From Candidatus Omnitrophica bacterium 4484_49 (GTDB lineage: Bacteria > Omnitrophota > Gorgyraeia > Kaelpiales > Kaelpiaceae), in assembly GCA_002085265.1 (NCBI GenBank), contig NATI01000023.1, positions 1 through 14,706 of the forward strand: a stretch of DNA of 14,706 nucleotides, read 5' to 3'. The notes under the pieces are model-generated. The model ran no database searches, was not told the origin of the DNA, and worked only from the letters and a program-made list of their open reading frames with translations. Of the stretch, positions 7,586-14,434 are shown piece after piece. Position 1 is the first letter of the stretch. Each line of letters opens with the position of its first letter. The position numbers and the translations under genes are program-made.

Positions 7586-9493
7586 ATGTTTGAAACCCTC
7601 AAAGTATACCTCGGTCAAAGATTAGATATTAAGGAATTTGAAACTAAACTTATTACTCTGGGATATAATAAGACAGAGAGCATAAATACCAGGGGGGAGT
7701 TTTCACGTAAAGGTGGAAACATTATAATCTATCCCTCCAGTTATGACTTGCCCGTAAGGATGGAATTTGATGATCAGGTAGTAAATTCCATCAGGGTGTT
7801 CAATCCTTTTACTGGAGATATCTTGGAAGAGCATCGTATGTTGATAATTCTCCCTGCTAATCTCTCCAGTTTGAGAAAAGCTCAATCGCTATTTTTGGAA
7901 ACTTCGCCGTTAAGTAATTTTCTGGATATAGAAGAGGGAGACTATGTTGTCCATGTAGAATACGGTATCGGTAAGTTTCTGGGCATCAGTCGGGTTCATG
8001 GTCAGGACTATTTTTTAATTGAATATGCAGATAAAAATAAGTTATACGTTCCCATAAAGGATGCCCATCTATTACAGAAATATATAGGTTTCGCAGGAAG
8101 AGCACCGAGATTAAATAAACTGGATACCAAAGAGTGGAAGAGGATAAAAGCCAGGGCTCAGAAGGGTATAGAGAGTTTTGCTCGAGAACTTCTGGAGATT
8201 CAGGCCAAACGGGCGATTAAAAAGGGATTTGCTTTTTCTCCTGATAGCGAATGGCAGAAAGAGCTGGAGAGAGATTTCCCCTATAAGGAGACTCCAGATC
8301 AGATAAAGGCCATTCAGGAGGTAAAGAAGGATATGGAGGCTCCTCATCCCATGGACAGATTGATATGTGGAGATGTAGGGTATGGAAAGACTGAAGTTGC
8401 ACTACGAGCAGCATTTAAAGCAGTGATGGATAATAAGCAGGTGGCTATACTTGTTCCTACCACGATTCTTGCCGAGCAGCATTATCGGAGATTCCAAAAA
8501 CGTCTCCAGAAATTTCCGGTGAGAGTGGAAATGCTTTCCAGATTTAAATCCGGGAGTGAACAGAAAAAAATCATTCAGGATTTGAAGGATGGTAAGGTGG
8601 ATATAATTATAGGTACTCATAGATTGCTTTCTCCAGATATAGAGTTTAAAGACCTCGGACTTTTGATAATAGATGAAGAACAGAGGTTTGGTGTTGTTCA
8701 AAAAGAATTATTTAAAAAGATGCGAGAGACAGTGGATGTTTTGACATTGACCGCTACTCCCATTCCCCGGACACTTTATATGTCTCTTCTGGGTATAAAG
8801 GATATGTCAGTGATAAACACCCCTCCCGAAGATAGATTACCAGTTGAAACTTATGTGATGGAGTATGACGATAAGGTTATCCGACGAGCAATTGTTAGGG
8901 AATTGAGGAGAAAAGGGCAGGTATTTTTTGTCCATAACAGAATAAAAGGTATAGAGCGTATAGCACATAAGTTAAAAAAAGTAATTCCAGAAGCAAATAT
9001 TGCAGTTGCGCATGGTAGAATGTCAGAAAAGATCTTGGAGAAGATAATGATACACTTTCTGGATGGGAAAATAGATATTTTGGTTTCCACTTCCATTATA
9101 CAGTCAGGGATAGATATTCCTAATGCTAATACCATAATAATAAATCGTGCAGATATGTTTGGACTCGCTGACCTCTATCAGCTAAGGGGTAGGGTAGGGA
9201 GGTATAATCGCAGGGCCTATGCTTATTTTCTTATTCCTAAAGGAAAACCAATTTCAGCTGATGCTTCTCGTAGGCTTAAAACTATTGCCAGTCATGGTGA
9301 GCTGGGAGCAGGATTTAAGATAGCGATGCAGGATTTGGAGATCAGAGGGGCAGGCAACATTTTGGGACCTGAACAGCATGGTTTTATCCAGGCAATAGGA
9401 TTTGATCTCTATTGTCGGTTATTAAGACAGGCAATATATGAATTGACAGCTGAGGAAAGTAGGGAGAAAATGTTGTCTATCTCATTGGTGTAA
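7586..9493 (+). CDS. mfd: Minimal transcription-repair coupling factor (Mfd) lacking terminal domains
   Basis: Mfd moves RNA polymerase stalled at DNA damage and recruits UvrA. This protein has 635 residues against about 1150 in E. coli. Visible in order: a short UvrB-like D1b remnant (about 1-95, GEFSRKGGNIIIYP); a CarD-like RNA-polymerase-interacting domain (about 115-185, GDYVVHVEYGIGKFLGI); and a complete superfamily 2 translocase with Walker A GDVGYGKT (262-269), DEEQ (363-366), TATPIPRTLY and LRGRVGR (533-539). It ends just after GFDLYCRLLRQAIYEL, where the C-terminal D7 domain would begin. Missing are D1a and D2, most of the region between D1b and the polymerase-binding domain (including D3), and D7. 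The gene lies directly between the argS stop and the next ribosome site, with no leftover coding sequence, so the shortening is clean. RecG is less likely because of the CarD-like domain. Confidence 0.92.
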   Translation: MFETLKVYLGQRLDIKEFETKLITLGYNKTESINTRGEFSRKGGNIIIYPSSYDLPVRMEFDDQVVNSIRVFNPFTGDILEEHRMLIILPANLSSLRKAQSLFLETSPLSNFLDIEEGDYVVHVEYGIGKFLGISRVHGQDYFLIEYADKNKLYVPIKDAHLLQKYIGFAGRAPRLNKLDTKEWKRIKARAQKGIESFARELLEIQAKRAIKKGFAFSPDSEWQKELERDFPYKETPDQIKAIQEVKKDMEAPHPMDRLICGDVGYGKTEVALRAAFKAVMDNKQVAILVPTTILAEQHYRRFQKRLQKFPVRVEMLSRFKSGSEQKKIIQDLKDGKVDIIIGTHRLLSPDIEFKDLGLLIIDEEQRFGVVQKELFKKMRETVDVLTLTATPIPRTLYMSLLGIKDMSVINTPPEDRLPVETYVMEYDDKVIRRAIVRELRRKGQVFFVHNRIKGIERIAHKLKKVIPEANIAVAHGRMSEKILEKIMIHFLDGKIDILVSTSIIQSGIDIPNANTIIINRADMFGLADLYQLRGRVGRYNRRAYAYFLIPKGKPISADASRRLKTIASHGELGAGFKIAMQDLEIRGAGNILGPEQHGFIQAIGFDLYCRLLRQAIYELTAEESREKMLSISLV

Positions 9494-9505
9494 GGAGGAA
9501 CGGTT

Positions 9506-10423
9506 ATGAGAAAGGTGTGGATTATTTCCTTATTTTTTATAGGGCAAATAGCATTCGCTGAGATGGTTAACAGAGTGGTTGCAGTGGTGAATAAAGAGGT
9601 AATTACCGAGGCTGAGCTTATAAGTTATGCTCGGAATCTGTTTGCCCAACAAGGTGAGAAAGAGCTCAATTTTGAACATAAAAAGCAACTCCTGAAGAAG
9701 GCACTGGATAGACTCATTGAGGATCGACTTATCCTCTCTTATGCCAAAAAGATGAAAATTCCTGTAGATAAGATAGAAGTCGAAAATAGAATTAAGGAAG
9801 TAAAGAAAAATTTTCAATCTGAGATAGATTTTCTCAATGCTCTGGAAAAAGATGGTTTGACTTACGAGGGTTTATATACCAGGATTTACAATGATATTCT
9901 GAAGAAAAAAGCAATAGATTACTTCGTTAGAAGAAAAATAGAGATACATCCCCAGGAACTTCAGGAGTATTACACTGCTCATATTCAGGAATTTCAGACT
10001 CCCGAGAGGGTAAAGTTGAGAAAAATATTTATAAGTAAGAAAAATCCTGATTCTAAAAAGAAAGCAGAGGAAATACACCGGTTAATGATGAAATCGGTTC
10101 CTTTTGAGGATTTGGCTAAAAATCATAGTGATTCTCAGACTTTTGTCTGTAATGATGGGGAGTGGATAGAGAAGGGAAAACTGCGGAAAGATATAGAAGA
10201 GGTTGTATTCTCTCTTAAATCTGGGGAAATCAGTCCTGTGATTGAGACTGAAAACGGATTCTACATTTTTCAGGTTGTGGAGAAAACCCCTCCCAGGGTG
10301 AAGGAATTCAAAGAGGTGAAAGATAGAGTATATCAAATTCTATACAGGAATAAGTTTAAGGAGGAATTCAATAAATTTATTCAGGGATTGAAAAAGGATG
10401 CCGAAATCGAGGTTAAAATATAA
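9506..10423 (+). CDS. SurA/PpiC-like periplasmic folding factor, probably without isomerase activity
   Basis: SurA-type proteins escort outer-membrane proteins through the periplasm. The 305 residues show a signal peptide (about 1-18, ending AFA), a SurA N-terminal helical region (NRVVAVVNKEVITEAEL, about 21-37, then helices to about 150), and one parvulin domain (about 165-260). The two active-site histidines of parvulins appear replaced: the usual R-H-I-L is R-K-I-F (Lys173), and the usual G-Y-H-I is G-F-Y-I (Tyr253). This points to a chaperone rather than an active prolyl isomerase. The start is well defined by AAGGAGGA at 9492-9499. Its position directly before pdxA and rsmA matches the surA-pdxA-rsmA order of enterobacteria and supports a SurA role, although SurA often has two parvulin domains. 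The 3' end overlaps pdxA by 26 bases. Confidence 0.88.
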   Translation: MRKVWIISLFFIGQIAFAEMVNRVVAVVNKEVITEAELISYARNLFAQQGEKELNFEHKKQLLKKALDRLIEDRLILSYAKKMKIPVDKIEVENRIKEVKKNFQSEIDFLNALEKDGLTYEGLYTRIYNDILKKKAIDYFVRRKIEIHPQELQEYYTAHIQEFQTPERVKLRKIFISKKNPDSKKKAEEIHRLMMKSVPFEDLAKNHSDSQTFVCNDGEWIEKGKLRKDIEEVVFSLKSGEISPVIETENGFYIFQVVEKTPPRVKEFKEVKDRVYQILYRNKFKEEFNKFIQGLKKDAEIEVKI

Positions 10424-11393
10424 TTCCTTTATCTTATATACATTAGGAGATCCTGCTGGTATTGGTCCTGAGATTTTAACTAAGGCTCTAAATAAAAAAT
10501 TATGTGATGCTATTGCTCACCTTGTGGTGGGGGATTTAAATGTTATAAAAAGATACGTTTCTTCCCATAGGTTAAAGTTTAAAGTTCATACGAATTTTGA
10601 ACATCTTGAACTTTCTCCTGGAGTTATAAATGTTCTAAATGTAGATTCAGATGTTAAAATTCATCCCGGTAAGCCAGATGAGATTACGGGAAAGCTAAGC
10701 TACAGGTATTTAAAGTTAGGTATAGAGGTCATTCGGAAATATCCCCATAGGGTTAAGTCTTTGATTACATTACCAGTTTCCAAGTTTCATATTCGACTTG
10801 CAGGATATGCATTTAACGGCCATACTGAATTTTTACAAAGGGAATTTAGAGTTCCCAGGGTTGAGATGATATTTTTGACTCCAGATTTTGATGTTTTGCT
10901 TTTAACTCGCCATATTCCAGTAAAGGAGGTATCCAAGAGAATAAAGAAAGAGGATTTGGTATCCAGAATTATTTTTGTTACTGATGCCTACAGAAGGCGG
11001 TTTAAACTCAGCCCCAGGATAGCCGTTCTGGGTTTGAATCCTCATGCTGGGGAAGGAGGTTTTATTGGAAAAGAAGAAGAGGATATTTTGAAGCCGGCAA
11101 TTGAGAAGTTGAGAAAAAATAAACTTCATATTCAGGGACCATTCCCCGCAGATGGATTTTTCAGAAACTATAAGCAGTTAAAATTTCATCTAATTATAAG
11201 CTGTTATCATGATCAGGTTTTGCCTCTGATTAAAGCGATATATCCTCAATCTGTCAATTTCACTCTTGGTCTTCCGTTTTTGAGATTTTCTCCCAACCAT
11301 GGACCGGCATTTGATATTGCGGGTAAAGATAAAGCCGACCCCAGTTCCCTTATTCAGTGTATAAAATACGCCTTGAAATTAAATGCAGGTTAA
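10398..11393 (+). CDS. pdxA: 4-hydroxythreonine-4-phosphate dehydrogenase
   Basis: PdxA oxidises 4-phosphohydroxy-L-threonine in the DXP-dependent route to pyridoxal phosphate (vitamin B6). The 331 residues match the family length. Key signs are GDPAGIGPEI (about 17-26) and the three metal-ligand histidines in their usual settings: NGHTEF (His142), PHAGEGG (His216) and YHDQVLP (His271). FSPNHGPAFDIAGKDKADP follows near the end. ATG 10398 lies inside the 3' end of the upstream gene. It is the only good start in this frame before the GDPAG motif, and its ribosome site is poor, so translation is probably coupled. The 3' end overlaps rsmA by 11 bases. Members of the PdxA2 subgroup act on other substrates, but the surA-pdxA-rsmA setting favours the B6 role. 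Confidence 0.94.
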   Translation: MPKSRLKYNSFILYTLGDPAGIGPEILTKALNKKLCDAIAHLVVGDLNVIKRYVSSHRLKFKVHTNFEHLELSPGVINVLNVDSDVKIHPGKPDEITGKLSYRYLKLGIEVIRKYPHRVKSLITLPVSKFHIRLAGYAFNGHTEFLQREFRVPRVEMIFLTPDFDVLLLTRHIPVKEVSKRIKKEDLVSRIIFVTDAYRRRFKLSPRIAVLGLNPHAGEGGFIGKEEEDILKPAIEKLRKNKLHIQGPFPADGFFRNYKQLKFHLIISCYHDQVLPLIKAIYPQSVNFTLGLPFLRFSPNHGPAFDIAGKDKADPSSLIQCIKYALKLNAG

Positions 11394-12198
11394 AGAGATA
11401 TTAGCGAAGTATAATATAAAACCCCGCAGGAGACTGGGGCAGAATTTTCTGGTATCGCAGAAATATTTGAGAAAAATTGTGGAGTATCTGCCTCTTACGC
11501 CTCAGGACACTGTTTTGGAGATTGGAGCAGGTGTTGGTAATCTCACTGAACTGCTTTTGGAAAAAACCTCCCGGGTAATAGCAGTAGAGCTGGATAGGGG
11601 CTTAATTTCAGTGCTTGCAGAACTTCTTGGTCAGAATAAAAAACTGGAAATTTTACATAGAGATTTTCTGAAAGTGGATATAAAAAATATCTCAGCCAGT
11701 CTTAAAATTGTAGGTAATCCTCCTTATTACTTCGCTTCGCGGTTAATTGAAAAGTTAATTACTGATAGGGCATATTTTAGCTGTGCATATTTAAGTTTGC
11801 AGAGAGAATATGTAGAAAGAATGCTTGCAGTGCCGGGAAGTAAAAAATATGGACGATTGTCGGTATTTACTCAATCTTTTTTTGAGTGTGAGGAATTGTT
11901 TAAAATACCCCGTTCAGCGTTTTACCCTCCGCCGGATGTAGATTCTGTATTTATAAGCCTTATCCCTAAAAAAAATATAAACATCGACTCCAATATACTG
12001 GAGGCAATAACCCGGGATTTTTTTAGCAAACGGAGGAAAAAGTTATCCAGTATAATAAAGAACTCAAAATTATCTATTCCTTCTGAAATGGAAAGGATGT
12101 TAAAAAGTCTGGATATAGATATCAATCACAGGCCTGAGGTTATTCCAGTAGAGAAATTTCATAAGATGGTTGAGATTTTGAAAGGAAAGGAGAGGTAA
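11383..12198 (+). CDS. rsmA: 16S rRNA dimethyladenosine transferase RsmA (KsgA)
   Basis: RsmA uses S-adenosylmethionine to dimethylate two adjacent adenines near the 3' end of 16S rRNA, a late checkpoint in small-subunit assembly. In 271 residues it shows the N-terminal signature RRRLGQNFL, the SAM-binding VLEIGAGVGNLTE (about 45-57), IAVELDRGL, the catalytic motif NPPYY (about 112-116, in place of the common NLPY), SAFYPPPDVDS and the C-terminal basic helix FFSKRRKKLSSII. Everything expected is present. It starts inside the end of pdxA and stops directly against the lgt ATG (TAAATG), with a good GGAG ribosome site for lgt inside its last codons. Confidence 0.96.
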   Translation: MQVKEILAKYNIKPRRRLGQNFLVSQKYLRKIVEYLPLTPQDTVLEIGAGVGNLTELLLEKTSRVIAVELDRGLISVLAELLGQNKKLEILHRDFLKVDIKNISASLKIVGNPPYYFASRLIEKLITDRAYFSCAYLSLQREYVERMLAVPGSKKYGRLSVFTQSFFECEELFKIPRSAFYPPPDVDSVFISLIPKKNINIDSNILEAITRDFFSKRRKKLSSIIKNSKLSIPSEMERMLKSLDIDINHRPEVIPVEKFHKMVEILKGKER

Positions 12199-12981
12199 AT
12201 GTATCCCGTGCTTTTTAGGATCGGTAATCTCGGAATCAGAACTTATGGTGTAATCCTGGTCATTGCGTTTTTCATCTGTCTTTACATAGCCAAATGGGAT
12301 GGTAAAAGATTGGGATTGAGTAAGAAAGAAGTTGATCATCTTGCAAATTATCTTCTACTCTGGGGTTTGGTTGGGGCTCGATTGTATTATGCTCTTTTCT
12401 ATGATCCCCAGTATTATTTCACCAGACCCTGGACTCTTCTGTTTATCTGGGAAGGAGGACTGGCGATTCACGGAGCAATTATTGGGGGGATTTTTGGGCT
12501 TTATTTGTATACCCGTAAATATAAATACAATTTCTGGACACTGGCCGATTTCGTAACTCCCCTGCTTCTACTGGGACAGGGGATAGGAAGAATCGGTTGT
12601 TTTCTGAACGGTTGTTGTTTCGGTAGACCGACTGATAAACCTTGGGGTGTAATTTTCCCCAAGGATAGTTTTGCATACTATAGATACGGATTTACTCCAG
12701 TCCACCCTACACAATTATATGAAATGGTTTTAGATTTGGTAGGATTTATATTTTTCTGGTTGGGGAGAAGAAAAAAGAGATTCTCTGGGGCTTTATTTTC
12801 CTGGTATCTGGTATATTATGGGGTGGTGAGATTTGTCGTTTCTGTATTCCGTGCAGATTCACTTTATATCTGGGGAACTGGTGTAAAAGTGGCATATCTA
12901 TTAAGTTCTATAATGATAATTGCGGGAATTTATTTGCATTTTGCTCTCAAAAATAAAGATAAAAACTTAAAAGGAACATAG
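12199..12981 (+). CDS. lgt: Prolipoprotein diacylglyceryl transferase
   Basis: Lgt is an inner-membrane enzyme that moves a diacylglyceryl group from phosphatidylglycerol to the lipobox cysteine of prolipoproteins, the first step of lipoprotein maturation. The 260 residues form about seven hydrophobic segments. Signature motifs are HGAIIGG (91-97), the Lgt signature GQGIGRIGCFLNGCCFGR (126-143) and HPTQLYE (169-175). ATG 12199 follows AGGAG by six bases and directly abuts the rsmA stop. It is the last gene of the plus-strand run, and its final 52 bases are also the end of the oppositely directed nucleotidyltransferase gene. No clear terminator follows it. The enzyme's lipid donor depends on glycerol 3-phosphate, which makes the broken gpsA in the same run more puzzling. 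Confidence 0.96.
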   Translation: MYPVLFRIGNLGIRTYGVILVIAFFICLYIAKWDGKRLGLSKKEVDHLANYLLLWGLVGARLYYALFYDPQYYFTRPWTLLFIWEGGLAIHGAIIGGIFGLYLYTRKYKYNFWTLADFVTPLLLLGQGIGRIGCFLNGCCFGRPTDKPWGVIFPKDSFAYYRYGFTPVHPTQLYEMVLDLVGFIFFWLGRRKKRFSGALFSWYLVYYGVVRFVVSVFRADSLYIWGTGVKVAYLLSSIMIIAGIYLHFALKNKDKNLKGT

Positions 12982-14063
12982 AATAGCCTCAGTTTATAAC
13001 ACAGATTATTTTTGAAAGAATAAATGGGAAGATTGAAAAATTTCGCAAATTTTTCAGGGGAAATAAAAAACAGATAATATAATAACTCCCACCAGCTATC
13101 ATAAAGGAAAAAATACAGATAGAAATAAATTCTCTTCTGGATATGGTAATTGTTAAACATCTCAGTGTTATAAATATAGTTTTTGACTATTTTATTTTGA
13201 ATTCGATCTACAAAATTTTTCACTCTCAGGCTGTCTTTTATATACTTGAAATTAATCCCATATACTTCCTCAATCACATTCAGCAATAGATTCAATGTAA
13301 CTCGCAATCTATACCTGTAGGCGGTGTCCATAATGTATCTCCAATCAATATTGTAATTTTTGAGAATCAGATAGCCGTCAATTATGTTTTTCAAAATCAA
13401 TGGCTTATGGAATCTTCTCTGGTGTAGTGCCAGAGCTATTAGGGTATCTTCCGGTGATAGCACATAGATTTCAGTATCTTCCGCAGTTATTTTTCTTCTC
13501 CGTGTCCAGAGGTGTTCAAAGCTTATATTCTGGAACCGTTTGAAATCCAATGCCCAATGTAATTCCAGGTGGATATTCATTCCTGAGGAAGTTTTCCCAT
13601 ACATAAAGTGACAGTGGTATTTAATCCAGTAATTTTCTTTTACTCCTCCAAGTATCTTTTTGTAACCAAGGGCCTTCAATGTCGCTTCACAGTCATTTAC
13701 TTTGTTCTCTGGAACCAGGATATCAATGTCAGCCATACTCCGGAGGTTGAAGTCTGGATAAATGGTATTTAAAAATTCAGTCCCTTTGAGAGGGAGTAAT
13801 GGAATTTTCTCATTTTCCAGTGCTATTTTGAGTTTTAAAAATTCATCCATAAGCATCATATTTCTGGCGATGGATAAATAATAGGCACTTTTAAGCAAAT
13901 TCTGTTTTTCTGGAGGTAACAGATGTTTAAACTTCGTAAACAAAATAGGATATAACTCATGATAACTGCAGAACTCGATAATATAATCCCAGGTTTTTAT
14001 ATCGGGGATTTCAATTTCACCTGGAGTGTGGATGTCCAATAACTCCGTAATTATTTTCTCCAT
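12930..14063 (-). CDS. Nucleotidyltransferase family protein (NTP_transf_5-like)
   Basis: The 377-residue product (from ATG at 14063) matches the pattern of a family of uncharacterised nucleotidyltransferases (Pfam NTP_transf_5). A helical N-terminal region precedes LKGTEFLNTIYPDFNLRSM (about 92-110), which runs into ADIDILV (111-117) with the paired aspartates expected to bind metal. HLELHW and SPEDTLIALALHQRR follow, then a helical C-terminal half. The substrate is not known. A TTG at 14114 would add 17 residues but has no ribosome site, while ATG 14063 lies just beyond a possible promoter. The family often occurs with PqqD-like proteins in exopolysaccharide, exosortase-associated (HPr-rel-A type) and lasso-peptide loci, and a PqqD-like gene lies divergently upstream here. 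The 3' end overlaps lgt by 52 bases. Function in this organism is inferred only. Confidence 0.82.
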   Translation of the reverse strand: MEKIITELLDIHTPGEIEIPDIKTWDYIIEFCSYHELYPILFTKFKHLLPPEKQNLLKSAYYLSIARNMMLMDEFLKLKIALENEKIPLLPLKGTEFLNTIYPDFNLRSMADIDILVPENKVNDCEATLKALGYKKILGGVKENYWIKYHCHFMYGKTSSGMNIHLELHWALDFKRFQNISFEHLWTRRRKITAEDTEIYVLSPEDTLIALALHQRRFHKPLILKNIIDGYLILKNYNIDWRYIMDTAYRYRLRVTLNLLLNVIEEVYGINFKYIKDSLRVKNFVDRIQNKIVKNYIYNTEMFNNYHIQKRIYFYLYFFLYDSWWELLYYLFFISPEKFAKFFNLPIYSFKNNLCYKLRLFYVPFKFLSLFLRAKCK

Positions 14064-14070
14064 CTTATCT

Positions 14071-14099
14071 ATTATATGCTGGAAGTTTAGAGATGATAA
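14071..14099 (-). promoter_or_regulatory. Possible sigma-70-type promoter for the nucleotidyltransferase gene
   Basis: On the minus strand TTATCA (14094-14099) and a perfect TATAAT (14071-14076) are separated by 17 bases. The predicted transcription start, about seven bases on, falls essentially at the ATG at 14063, so the message would be leaderless or nearly so. In AT-rich DNA such boxes arise by chance, hence the low confidence. Confidence 0.3.
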
Positions 14100-14116
14100 A
14101 TGTAAAATATTCAAAA

Positions 14117-14124
14117 AAAGGAGG
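14117..14124 (+). promoter_or_regulatory. Strong ribosome binding site for the PqqD-like gene
   Basis: AAAGGAGG stands five bases before ATG 14130, the textbook spacing, and fixes that start over the GTG in the next codon. No convincing plus-strand promoter is visible in the short divergent gap; TAAAAT at 14103-14108 is a weak candidate for a -10 box. Confidence 0.7.
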
Positions 14125-14129
14125 TAGAT

Positions 14130-14432
14130 ATGGTGACTTCTGGTTTTTGGAATAGGGTATATCGGAAGAATTCCAATTTTATAGCCAGGGAGATCGCTGG
14201 TGAAATTATTATAGTTCCTATAAAAAGAGAGGCTCAGGAATTATCTGCGATTTATAATCTGAGTAACGAAGTTGCAGTGAGGATCTGGAAATTGATTAAT
14301 GGTAAAAGGACGCTTTCAGAGATTAAGGAGAAAATTTTACAAGAGTTTGATGTCAAAGAACAGCAATTGAAAAAGGATCTTCGGGAATTTATAGCCGATC
14401 TGGAAAAAGTTGGTGCGGTTAAAAAGAAATAA
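14130..14432 (+). CDS. PqqD family protein
   Basis: The 100-residue protein has the PqqD pattern: an N-terminal strand region (FIAREIAGEIIIVPI, about 17-31), then NLSNEVAVRIWKLINGKRTL (about 44-63), and a helical end with FDVKEQQLKKDLREFIADLE. PqqD-like proteins are small winged-helix peptide-binding modules (RiPP recognition elements) that hand a precursor peptide to a modifying enzyme. Related proteins also occur without any PQQ pathway beside polysaccharide genes. There are no pqqA, pqqC or pqqE genes here, so PQQ synthesis is not supported. It is divergent from the nucleotidyltransferase gene and followed two bases later by a sugar transferase, suggesting a shared transcript with the latter. 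A HPr-kinase-related gene might lie beyond the window, as in HPr-rel-A loci; this is inference. Confidence 0.82.
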   Translation: MVTSGFWNRVYRKNSNFIAREIAGEIIIVPIKREAQELSAIYNLSNEVAVRIWKLINGKRTLSEIKEKILQEFDVKEQQLKKDLREFIADLEKVGAVKKK

Positions 14433-14434
14433 TT

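Noticed and set aside
12332..12556. Plus-strand 74-codon open frame inside lgt
   Set aside because: It is an out-of-frame shadow of lgt, with no ribosome site and no family resemblance.
13034..13056. Perfect 10-base inverted repeat (TGAAAAATTT, loop CGC) beyond the lgt stop, considered as a terminator
   Set aside because: It is AT-rich, has no T-run on either side and lies inside the nucleotidyltransferase coding sequence, where it encodes a KFAKFF-like stretch. It is likely a coding coincidence.
14064..14114. TTG at 14114 as start of the minus-strand nucleotidyltransferase
   Set aside because: No ribosome site precedes it on the minus strand, and a better promoter match lies downstream of it. 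ATG at 14063 is preferred, though the longer form cannot be excluded.
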